Below, in pieces: positions 11,901 through 18,942 of a stretch of DNA of 64,000 nt. Source of the stretch: Williamsia sp. DF01-3 (GTDB taxonomy: Bacteria; Actinomycetota; Actinomycetes; Mycobacteriales; Mycobacteriaceae); assembly GCF_023051145.1 (NCBI RefSeq), contig NZ_JALKFS010000005.1, positions 2,373,733 through 2,437,732 on the forward strand, in the 5' to 3' direction. The notes beneath the pieces are model-generated. The model saw only the letters and a list, made by a program, of their open reading frames with translations. It did not search any database and was not told where the DNA came from. The first letter of the stretch is position 1. Every line of letters begins with the position of its first letter. Made by a program: the position numbers and the translations under genes.

Positions 11901-12201
11901 ATGCCAGCCCTCGCCGGAACAGCAACAGCCTGTCGATCATCGACCAGACGTAACCGAGGGTGCAGACACCGATCAGGGCAGTTGCTGTCGGAATGGGTTG
12001 CCAGATGGCGAACCCGACAACCACCACGAGGAGCCCGATCAGGAAGTTCTTCTGCCATCCCAGAACTGCGATCGACGCCGATCTGAGCGGATCGGCCTCA
12101 CGGAGCCCCTCGATGGCATCGTGCAACGCCGCGGCCTTGAACTCCTCGCTCAGTTCACCGGGAACCGAGGGCCCCGTGGGGTGCTCCGGTGGTCCCGTCA
12201 T
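8959..12201 (-). CDS. GT2 polysaccharide synthase fused to a GT-C-like membrane domain
   Basis: A 1080-residue two-part membrane protein. Residues 1-490 form a processive family-2 glycosyltransferase of the BcsA/hyaluronan-synthase kind: two N-terminal membrane helices, VPAYNEP about 127, EADD at 159-162, DAED at 211-214, TEDAD at 304-308 and QRSRW at 341-345, then four or more helices. No PilZ domain follows. After a Ser/Pro-rich linker (about 495-520), residues 525-1080 form a second polytopic domain with an acidic residue (Asp554, IIGD) in its first outer loop and later helices like GT-C/ArnT-type transferases. The ATG overlaps the stop of the upstream gene (ATGA at 12198-12201), so translation is coupled. 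The polymer made is unknown. Confidence 0.85.
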   Translation of the reverse strand: MTGPPEHPTGPSVPGELSEEFKAAALHDAIEGLREADPLRSASIAVLGWQKNFLIGLLVVVVGFAIWQPIPTATALIGVCTLGYVWSMIDRLLLFRRGLASGPINISDERARAIPDADLPLYTILVPAYNEPEVVADLIGAMAALEYPSEKLQVLLLLEADDDVTISAAEGCQDVEMITIVLVPAADPRTKPKACNYGLHLATGEIVTIYDAEDLPDPLQLRRVVAAFASEDDSVACVQAKLAFHNGRQNMLTGWFTAEYGLWFGYLLPGLMRSKAPIPLGGTSNHLRRSVLREIGAWDPFNVTEDADLGVRIAETGYRTAVIDSVTLEEANSDPINWVRQRSRWYKGYLQTWLVHVRRPVGLWRAIGTVSFIRFTLLLAGTPVIACLNLVFWLITVSWFLGQPAVIGEVFPWYIYFPALVSLIFGNGATIYMNLIALREDDRPDLLLPALTVPLYWVMMSVASAKGCYQLIRNPSYWEKTFHGLSAKPDSDSGVGQSDTAAAASTNGPSQVPPTRRAAMSDRGLGRTIYFVSLAVYVVVGYVLCVREGFIIGDSLSRVSAAQTVLFSRDPHVAAIGFVFTPLTSLIQLPAVAFSPLWAPLTERAFSGVLMSAAFMSGAAVQIFATAADRGLPRSFALIVTALFAFNPMIVFYGSNGMSEAPFVFFVCWAVRRLIAWTTDDDVHHLAAAGISLGLGYLTRYDAVAAIACASLLVAATTAIRASPRLRWRRALLDGGLVAAPGFFAFIGWAASSWLITGQAFAQFSSQYGNSAILQQSDGGGTDFVPGVEFAVVSTVLLAPTLIPLALAAGVAGWWRGDWAPLLVPIVVFGSVLGFQGYSYASGSTFGFLRFYIVAIPLAATLAILLVPARACTITKRRGKYAPEPPEARRSPARHRVGTARTWPGLAVAVVLVAITVPASAYGMSKPKYAPQEYALGAVLDPDPDNVSERKATEHRIASTFSTERELAKYLDSLDLPEGSVLTDTVYGFAVVAASRKPKTFVVPSDLDFTAYLNDPSRNQVRYLLSVPNTGRGESDAVNLRYPTLYETGADIATLELEVPNDGEDQPDWRVYRVEEAPTL

Positions 12202-13691
12202 GCGGGTACCTGTTTCTTGAGCGGCGCGAGCTGCGCCTCGACCAGGTCTCTACCGAACTCGGTGAGCAGCCCCTCGTCCTTGAACACGGGGTCGTTGTTG
12301 GTCACCACGGAATTGCCGCGGAGCAGCACGGTGAAGACCGTGTTGAGGTTGCTGATCAGTGCGTTGGCCGGCTCGGGGAACGGTGCGTTCGCCTCGTGGT
12401 TGTCGACGGTCAACACGGTCACGCGCTGTGCGGCGCCGCCGTTTTCCCAGGTCCACGTGAGTTTGGTCCAGGTGACGAGCAGCTTGTCGTCGACCACCGC
12501 GTACATCCGCCCGATAATCCCGTTACCGAGGTTGACGTCACGTCCTGCACTGGAGCGGGTCTGCGACATGTCGTAGAGGACGTTGTCGGGGTAGATGGCG
12601 AACGAGATCGGTCGCCGGCTGGTGACGCTGTCGACCACCACCTCCCGCGGGCGGGACAGCTTGTCCCACTCGAAGTTCCCCTCTTCCGCGAGCATTCGTT
12701 GCCGGATGAGGACCGAGTTGGTGCCGAAGAACCTTTTGACCCAACGGTATTCGACTGTGCTCGTCGTCTGCCACTGCGGAGGGGAGATGAGCGGTGTACG
12801 GAACGCGAGGCCGTCCACCTGGCGTACCGGCGGGAGGTTGGGAACGGGAAGGGTGATGAAGGCCAGAAGGATTGCGATGACCGCGACCACCGGCACCGAT
12901 CGCCACACCTCGCCTGCGGTCAACGGATTGATCGACCGCTCGAGCGGGCGTTTCTGCTCTCCTCGCCGCGAGTAGAAGTAGAGACCGAGGCTGACCACCA
13001 CCGTCGCGGTCAGGGTGGGGGTCTGCTGATATACCATCATCGGCGCATTGGGGTAGAACTCGATGAGTACCAGCAGGATTGCGCCACCGACCGCAAACGT
13101 CAACGCCGCGCCGGTCACCGCGCGCCGCCAGGTGCGTCCGACGGCGATGGCGGTCGCGAACGCAGCGAGTCCGAGAGCGACCAGCCCCGCGATCTGACGG
13201 CCGCCCCCAAGTGTGATCACCATGATCCGATAGGGCAGCGGGAACATCAAGAGCAGCAGGAGCCAGACCCACGCGAACCGGGTGACAGGCCGAAGACCGA
13301 ACAGCATGATGCTGGCGCTGATGAGGAAGATCCACATCGCGAGCAGATCGAGATGGAGAAGGCTGAAGTCGTCCGAGTATCGGCGCAGCAGAACGCCTTT
13401 GATGAGCAATGCCAGTACCAGGCCCATGAAACCGACGATCACGTCCGTCTGCCGGTCGTGGATCGGCAACTCGCCCGTGCGTCGCCGAGCCACGCCTTGT
13501 GCCGCCAGCAACGCCAGCCACGGGACCGAGAAGACGTAGCCGATCAAACTACCCGAGTACGCCTCTTCCGAGATGTTGAGCCACGTCGAGTAGAAGGCGA
13601 TGAACGTCGCGGCGAGGATGATGGCCCATCGCAGCGCGATTCGCGACGCGGGGTGCCACCGCGAGAAGATCGATCCGGACGACGCCGCCAC
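12198..13691 (-). CDS. Exosortase/EpsI-like membrane protein lacking cysteine
   Basis: A 497-residue protein whose first about 270 residues hold about eight membrane helices with spacing and short motifs that recall exosortases (a YSGSLIGYVFSVP segment, then LLLLLMFPLPYRI). The last about 220 residues are mostly soluble and resemble the EpsI-type domain that accompanies or is fused to exosortases. The catalytic Cys of exosortases is absent: there is no cysteine anywhere in the protein. It starts with GTG at 13691, three bases after the BcsB-like stop, and its stop overlaps the GT2 start, so it is part of that synthase operon. A role in polymer export or assembly is inferred; the family call is tentative. 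Confidence 0.5.
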   Translation of the reverse strand: MAASSGSIFSRWHPASRIALRWAIILAATFIAFYSTWLNISEEAYSGSLIGYVFSVPWLALLAAQGVARRRTGELPIHDRQTDVIVGFMGLVLALLIKGVLLRRYSDDFSLLHLDLLAMWIFLISASIMLFGLRPVTRFAWVWLLLLLMFPLPYRIMVITLGGGRQIAGLVALGLAAFATAIAVGRTWRRAVTGAALTFAVGGAILLVLIEFYPNAPMMVYQQTPTLTATVVVSLGLYFYSRRGEQKRPLERSINPLTAGEVWRSVPVVAVIAILLAFITLPVPNLPPVRQVDGLAFRTPLISPPQWQTTSTVEYRWVKRFFGTNSVLIRQRMLAEEGNFEWDKLSRPREVVVDSVTSRRPISFAIYPDNVLYDMSQTRSSAGRDVNLGNGIIGRMYAVVDDKLLVTWTKLTWTWENGGAAQRVTVLTVDNHEANAPFPEPANALISNLNTVFTVLLRGNSVVTNNDPVFKDEGLLTEFGRDLVEAQLAPLKKQVPA

Positions 13692-13694
13692 GGA

Positions 13695-15665
13695 TCAGCT
13701 TCCCGGTTCGCGCCGACGACTGCGGATCACGATGATGGCGACAGCTATCGCGATGGCCACGAGAACACCCGCCCCGATCCACCGGATCAGTGAGCGGTTG
13801 TCTTCGGAGTCGGAGGTGTCCGACGTGGAGCCGATGTCGACGGTGAGCGCCACGGGGTCGCGATCCGGAACTGCCACAAGGGCATTGCCATTGAGTCGGA
13901 CCCAGCGATCCCGGTCTGCGCCCAGCCATCCCAGCAACGCATCGAGCTGTCCAGGCGCACCCGTGGAGGTGGCCACCATGACCGTCCGCCCACCGTCGAC
14001 CACGGTTTGCAAGGACCCGAAGTTCACCGCCGGGTCGAGGGTGAGGGTCGTCTCGTCGCCGTTTCCGTCGACCCCGGCGAAATCGATGGGGTTGTTGCCG
14101 GACTTGCTGACCGGCAGGTCGATGGTGGGATCGTCCCAGTTGTCGGCGGAGATCAGGATGGCCGGGAGCTTCGAGGTTGTCGCGGTCTCGAGCGGTACCA
14201 CATTTGTTCCCAGCGGTACCGCGCTGAGTCGCTGAACACCCTCGATGATGGACACGGCACGGGCGGTGTCGGCGAAAGACCCGACTGTCAGACCGATTTG
14301 GAGTTCGGGCATCAACGCCTGCGGCACCGACTGGAATCCAGGCGGCACCGGCGGTGTGGCCGGAGTGCTCTGAACCGGGCTGTCGCCACTGACGTCGAGC
14401 GTGATGGGACTGGCCTCACCACATGCCCCGGTGTCACCGGCGGCGTCCACGGCCACGTTGAGGTCGGTGAAACGCTGGAGTAGCCGGTTGGGAATGGTGA
14501 CCATCTCGTCGATGGTTCCGCTGGGTTCGGCGGCCCACCGGGTGATGACCTCATCACCGACCGAGACCACCACCTGACCGCCGTAGTTCGGCGGAAGCGG
14601 CGTGTACGACCCCTTGAGGTTGACCTTGATGTCGCCGGTCGGCCGGCCGAGGCGTGTCTGATCGAGGCCGATCGACACCTTGGGATCGGTGAGGGCGGTC
14701 GCGCTGGCGCCCGGCTCGCCGAGCTCTCGCAGCGTGGTCGCGTCGGGCGGGAGTTGCGGGCTGACGCGCAACGGTCCTGCCACTGCTTTCGAACTGACGG
14801 CCAGTCGCGACATGTCGCTGGTCAGCAGCCGCGTCTGATTAGTCAGGTCTGTGGCCGGTCCGCTGATCAGCAGCGCCGGCACTCCCACGGTCCCGAGGAG
14901 CGTCACCGCGCTGTCGGGGCGCTCGATGACGGATACGTGCCTCTCGAGCGCCGTGGATGGCGTGGGCGGCGTGGGCTGGCCTTCCGGAAGTGTCTGCATC
15001 ACAACGTCGACAGGTTGCTCACCGTAATATCCGACCACGGCCGATGCCAGCGCGACGGCCGAATTGGATTCGGCCTGCGTCGGTGTTGCCGGGATCGCGA
15101 TCGTCAGTCGCTGGAGAATCGGCGGCAGGAAGTCGGCGACGACGGTGGGCGCAACCTCGGTTCCGGCAAAGACCACGGACGGCGTGAGAAGCGTGAGTTG
15201 GTCGGTCTCATCGAACACGCAGAAACCCGCCGGTGGCACAACAAAACTGCGAATGGTGACGATGACCGCGTTGTCGATGACCTCGGCGCCGCGCAATCCG
15301 ATCGTGACCGGCGTCCGGTCGGCTGACGGCACATCGACGGACGACAGTATCTCGCCGTCTTGGACGACGGTCAGGGTGGCGCTCTGCGCATTCGGCGGCA
15401 ACTGAACCGTGGCTCGGATGTCGGTCGGCGTCAGCCCTTCGGGTACGGGAATTGTCACCGTTGTCGAAGCTTGCTGGCCGGGAAAGGCGAGATTCTCTCC
15501 TGCGCCCAGTGAATCGAGGCTCAGGGTGGGGGCCGCCGACACAATGCCGCCGTCGCCTGGTGCCGCGCCGGCGTGCGGCGCAACAAGAATGGCTGGGGCT
15601 GCTGTGAATATCGCCGTAGTGATCGCGGCGAACAGGCGAAGTAATCGAGAGTGTGCCGTTGTCAT
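13695..15665 (-). CDS. BcsB-like periplasmic polysaccharide synthase subunit
   Basis: A 656-residue exported protein resembling BcsB, the bacterial cellulose synthase subunit that guides polymer after it leaves the membrane. It has a signal peptide to about residue 37 (AGAAP), two repeated beta-rich halves (the jelly-roll plus flavodoxin-like pairs of BcsB), and a C-terminal membrane helix followed by RSRRREPGS. The start is taken at the ATG 15665 (MTTAHSRLLR); in-frame ATG 15683 and TTG 15686 add six or seven residues before the signal peptide. It is first in the operon with the two downstream membrane proteins. A family match is likely, cellulose as product is not shown. Confidence 0.75.
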   Translation of the reverse strand: MTTAHSRLLRLFAAITTAIFTAAPAILVAPHAGAAPGDGGIVSAAPTLSLDSLGAGENLAFPGQQASTTVTIPVPEGLTPTDIRATVQLPPNAQSATLTVVQDGEILSSVDVPSADRTPVTIGLRGAEVIDNAVIVTIRSFVVPPAGFCVFDETDQLTLLTPSVVFAGTEVAPTVVADFLPPILQRLTIAIPATPTQAESNSAVALASAVVGYYGEQPVDVVMQTLPEGQPTPPTPSTALERHVSVIERPDSAVTLLGTVGVPALLISGPATDLTNQTRLLTSDMSRLAVSSKAVAGPLRVSPQLPPDATTLRELGEPGASATALTDPKVSIGLDQTRLGRPTGDIKVNLKGSYTPLPPNYGGQVVVSVGDEVITRWAAEPSGTIDEMVTIPNRLLQRFTDLNVAVDAAGDTGACGEASPITLDVSGDSPVQSTPATPPVPPGFQSVPQALMPELQIGLTVGSFADTARAVSIIEGVQRLSAVPLGTNVVPLETATTSKLPAILISADNWDDPTIDLPVSKSGNNPIDFAGVDGNGDETTLTLDPAVNFGSLQTVVDGGRTVMVATSTGAPGQLDALLGWLGADRDRWVRLNGNALVAVPDRDPVALTVDIGSTSDTSDSEDNRSLIRWIGAGVLVAIAIAVAIIVIRSRRREPGS

Positions 15666-15782
15666 CACGGCAATACTAAGCATCAATCACTATCTGGCTC
15701 CGGATGAACGCGCTTTTTCTTTTACCGTGCCTGGATACGCCCAGGTGACGTGCGAAGACCGTTGCTTTTCGGCGCGCCAGGA

Positions 15783-16790
15783 TTAATTTGCCGGAAGATC
15801 CGCGTACCCGCGAATACTTGCGTTGCTGGCCGGTTCCCAGCCGATCAGTGGCCGCGGCGTTTCGACAACCGAGTAATCGGAGGCGTCACCTGTGATGATC
15901 GTCGACCGATCGCGGTGCACTCCCACCGGGATGTCTCCGGCCAGGGTGACCCGGTTGACCCGACGGTATTGATCACCGAAGTCTGCGACGCCGTAATGCT
16001 GGGTGGACCGATTGTCCCAGATGGCAACATCGCCTTCATTCCAATTCCACCGGAATGTATTGTCGGGCCGTTCGATTCTGGCCTGAAAGAGTCTGAGTAG
16101 GTCTGCTGTTTCCGAGGTTTTGAACCCGGTGAATGACTGGACGAAGTGGCCGAGAGTGAGTGCGCGCTCCCCGGTCTCGGGATGAACGCGGACCACGGGG
16201 TGCTCTGTTCGGTAGATGGTCTTCCCGAACTCTGCTCGGTACTCGGGATCGGAACTGTCGCCGACCGTGAGGTGTTCGGCGTAGTCGTAGTCGTTCGAGT
16301 GCACAGCCCGCAACCGGTCGGCAAGCGCGCGCAACGGAATGGGGAGTGCAGCGTAGGCGGCGACGGTCGATGCCCACATCGTCGCGCCGCCGTAGCTCGG
16401 TCGCTGGATGGAACGCAGGACCGAGATCTTCGGGATTCGGTCGACAAATGTCACATCGGTGTGCCAGGAGTTCGCGGCCCCTTCGAGCGGCAGGAGGTCC
16501 TCACCGCGGGACAGCACCGTGGGGTGCGCCTTGGTGGGGCTGCCCAGGACGGATGCGAATGCGTACTGCGCGTCGTCGTCGAGGTGGTGCTGGCCGGTGA
16601 AGATCACGGCCTTGTGAGTGGCGATCACCGAACGGACGGCCTCGACGGTGGCCGCATCGAGGTCTGCCGACAAACGCACGCCGTCCACCCGTGCGCCGAG
16701 GTGCTCGCCGAGTTTGGTCACCGACAGGGCAGTGCGCGGGACCGCGATGGAACTGACGGTGGTGGAACGCGATTCGGCGATGGCAGTCAT
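15783..16790 (-). CDS. TauD/TfdA family Fe(II)/2-oxoglutarate dioxygenase
   Basis: A 335-residue non-haem iron oxygenase. The facial triad is visible as HTD (His110, Asp112) and the distal His265 in STQHYGVADF, with Arg276 or Arg280 downstream to bind the 2-oxoglutarate carboxylate. Members release sulfite from taurine or alkylsulfates or hydroxylate other small acids; the residues that would choose among these cannot be read here. The gene stands alone, followed by the exopolysaccharide operon transcribed in the same direction after 117 bases without an obvious terminator. Confidence 0.88.
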   Translation of the reverse strand: MTAIAESRSTTVSSIAVPRTALSVTKLGEHLGARVDGVRLSADLDAATVEAVRSVIATHKAVIFTGQHHLDDDAQYAFASVLGSPTKAHPTVLSRGEDLLPLEGAANSWHTDVTFVDRIPKISVLRSIQRPSYGGATMWASTVAAYAALPIPLRALADRLRAVHSNDYDYAEHLTVGDSSDPEYRAEFGKTIYRTEHPVVRVHPETGERALTLGHFVQSFTGFKTSETADLLRLFQARIERPDNTFRWNWNEGDVAIWDNRSTQHYGVADFGDQYRRVNRVTLAGDIPVGVHRDRSTIITGDASDYSVVETPRPLIGWEPASNASIRGYADLPAN

Positions 16791-16870
16791 GTCGTCGAGT
16801 CTGTCCGAGCATGCCGCAGCGGGACAGGGTTCGGCTCAGGCTGAGTGAAAGTCGGGGCTCGGCGACCGCC

Positions 16871-16913
16871 GCCGAAGCCTGGTCCGGGAGGGGTCACCGG
16901 ACCAGGCCTCGGC
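16871..16913 (-). terminator. Hairpin after the class III aminotransferase
   Basis: An inverted repeat with an uninterrupted 11-bp core (GCCTGGTCCGG at 16877-16887 and its complement at 16897-16907). It extends by five more pairs on each side across one mismatch, starting about six bases beyond the aminotransferase stop. No U tract is present, as is common in high-GC actinobacteria. Confidence 0.6.
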
Positions 16914-16918
16914 GCAGG

Positions 16919-18292
16919 TCAGATCTTGCTGTACGCCTCGGTCAGAACCGAACGCAGGATCTGCTCGATCTCGTCGAATTCGCCCTGTCCGCAGATCAGC
17001 GGTGGCGCGAGTTGGACAACTGGGTCGCCGCGATCGTCGGCGCGGCAGTAGAGGCCCGCGTCGAACAGTGCCGTGGAGAGGAAGCCGCGTAGGACGCGTT
17101 CGGACTCATCGGGGGTGAAGGTCTCCTTGGTCGTCTTGTCCTTGACCAATTCGATCCCGTAGAAGTAGCCCTCGCCACGTACATCCCCGACGATGGGCAG
17201 ATCGTTCAGCCGTTCCAGGGTCGAGCGGAACGCCGGCGCGAGGTCCCTCACCCTGTCGTTGAGGCCTTCGCGCTCGAAGATGTCGAGGTTCGCCAACGCA
17301 ACGGCGGCCGAAACAGGATGTCCGCCAAAGGTGTATCCGTGAGCGAACGAGGTCGAGTTGTCGTTGAAGGGTTCGAACAATCGATCCGAGGCGATCATCG
17401 CGCCGATCGGGGAGTAGCCCGACGTCATCCCTTTGGCGCAGGTGATCATGTCGGGGATGTAGTCGAAGTCGTTGCAGGCGAACATGGAACCGATCCGCCC
17501 GAAGGCGCAGATCACCTCATCCGACACCAGCAGAACGTCGTACTCGTCGCAGATCTCGCGGACCCGCTGGAAATAGCCGGGTGGGGGCGGAAAACAGCCG
17601 CCGGCGTTCTGTACCGGCTCCAGGAACACCGCCGCGACGGTGTCGGGGCCCTCGAACTCGATGGCTTCGGCGATCCGGTCGGCCGCCCACCTGCCGAACG
17701 CCTTCGGGTCGTCGCCGTGCTCGGTCGCGCGGTAGATGTTGGTGTTGGGCACGCGGAACGCACCGGGTGTCAAAGGCTCGAAGGCCTCTTTGAGTGCCGG
17801 GATGCCGGTGATCGCCAGCGCTCCCTGCGGTGTGCCGTGGTAGGCGATCGCCCGCGAGATCACCTTGTGCTTTCCGGGTTTGCCCTTGAGCTTGAAGTAC
17901 TGCTTGGCAAGCTTCCATGCACTCTCGACGGCCTCGCCGCCGCCGGTGGTGAAGAACACCCGGTTCAGGTCGCCGGGGGCGTATCCCGCGAGGCGCTCGG
18001 CCAGTTCGATCGCTGGTGGCGTGGCGTACGACCACAAGGGGAAGAAGGCCAGTTCCTTTGCCTGCTTGGCGGCGGCGTCGGCGAGTTCGTCGCGTCCGTG
18101 CCCGGCCTGCACCACGAACAGGCCCGAGAGGCCGTCGAGGTAGCTTTGCCCGCGATCATCGAAGATCCGTGCCCCTTCGCCGCGGGTGATCACGGGAGGG
18201 ATGGTCTGGTCGCCGTGCCGGGAGAAGTGTCCCCACAGGTGGCGTGCCGAGCGGGTGCCCAGGTTTGCTGTCTCGGTGTCGAGAGCGGTCAT
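16919..18292 (-). CDS. Class III (omega-amino acid/polyamine) aminotransferase
   Basis: A 457-residue PLP-dependent fold-type I aminotransferase. The PLP lysine is in CAKGMTSGYSPIG, preceded by SDEVICAFGR, and the glycine-rich TTGGGEAVESAWK phosphate loop is typical of omega-transaminases acting on putrescine, GABA or beta-alanine. The start ATG at 18292 overlaps the stop of the Lrp regulator gene (ATGA), which favours it over an in-frame start at 18304. With the divergent aldehyde dehydrogenase and oxidase it suggests amine/polyamine catabolism. It may correspond to M. tuberculosis Rv3329 (from memory); exact substrate is inference. Confidence 0.85.
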   Translation of the reverse strand: MTALDTETANLGTRSARHLWGHFSRHGDQTIPPVITRGEGARIFDDRGQSYLDGLSGLFVVQAGHGRDELADAAAKQAKELAFFPLWSYATPPAIELAERLAGYAPGDLNRVFFTTGGGEAVESAWKLAKQYFKLKGKPGKHKVISRAIAYHGTPQGALAITGIPALKEAFEPLTPGAFRVPNTNIYRATEHGDDPKAFGRWAADRIAEAIEFEGPDTVAAVFLEPVQNAGGCFPPPPGYFQRVREICDEYDVLLVSDEVICAFGRIGSMFACNDFDYIPDMITCAKGMTSGYSPIGAMIASDRLFEPFNDNSTSFAHGYTFGGHPVSAAVALANLDIFEREGLNDRVRDLAPAFRSTLERLNDLPIVGDVRGEGYFYGIELVKDKTTKETFTPDESERVLRGFLSTALFDAGLYCRADDRGDPVVQLAPPLICGQGEFDEIEQILRSVLTEAYSKI

Positions 18293-18753
18293 CGCGTACC
18301 CCAATTGTATTGTTGTTTAACCAATTTCAGGTAGACCAGGGTTTCGGTCCCGGTCACACCAGGCTGCGATCGGACCTTCTTGTTCAGCACGTCCAGCAGA
18401 TGCTCGTCGTCCTCGCACACCACTTCGATGACGATGTCGAAGGAGCCGGCCGTGAGCACGACGTAATCGATCTCCTCGATGGTTGCCAGTGCATCAGCCA
18501 ACTCGGCAGTGTCTCCGGTACAACGGATCCCGATCATCGCCTGGCGGGCGAACCCCACCTGCATGGGATCGGTGACCGCCACGATCTGCAATACCCCGGC
18601 ATCGCTGAGTCGCTGAACCCGGTTGCGCACCGCAGCCTCCGACAATCCCACCGCCTTGCCCACCGAGGCATAGGAACGTCGGCCATCGGCCTGCAGCTCC
18701 TCGATGATCTGCTTGGAGATGTCGTCTAGGGCTATCGGTTGCTGATCGGTCAT
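18289..18753 (-). CDS. Lrp/AsnC family transcriptional regulator
   Basis: A 154-residue protein with an N-terminal winged helix-turn-helix (about residues 10-60, RRSYASVGKAVGLSEAAVRNRV) and a C-terminal RAM/ligand-binding domain. It is cotranscribed with the aminotransferase (4-bp stop/start overlap) and divergent from the aldehyde dehydrogenase gene, the usual layout for a local amino-acid- or amine-responsive regulator controlling both sides of the shared 189-base promoter region. Confidence 0.9.
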   Translation of the reverse strand: MTDQQPIALDDISKQIIEELQADGRRSYASVGKAVGLSEAAVRNRVQRLSDAGVLQIVAVTDPMQVGFARQAMIGIRCTGDTAELADALATIEEIDYVVLTAGSFDIVIEVVCEDDEHLLDVLNKKVRSQPGVTGTETLVYLKLVKQQYNWGTR

Positions 18754-18831
18754 GGTCCCGATTCTTCTCGATGCGCATCCTGGTTCGATCTTCGCATTGC
18801 CATGGTTACGGATTTCGTAGCGGACTGCAAC

Positions 18832-18853
18832 AACAACGGGCGAATTGGTTGTT
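18832..18853. promoter_or_regulatory. Inverted repeat in the lrp/aldehyde dehydrogenase promoter region
   Basis: AACAAC and GTTGTT form 6-bp inverted arms ten bases apart, in an AT-richer stretch between the divergent Lrp and dehydrogenase genes. A related AACAA/TTGTT palindrome occurs upstream of the APC permease at 24453-24467. It is a candidate Lrp operator by position and symmetry only. Confidence 0.25.
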
Positions 18854-18942
18854 CAAAAGGCAATACGGTCGCGGATTCCGCAATCGGTCAGTAAGGTGGC
18901 AGGCACCGCTGACCAATCGACCACGCATGTGCGAGGACCTTC

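Noticed and set aside
12189-13793. 534-codon plus-strand frame opposite the exosortase-like gene
   Set aside because: Highly charged low-complexity product; the minus-strand gene has membrane helices and operon coupling.
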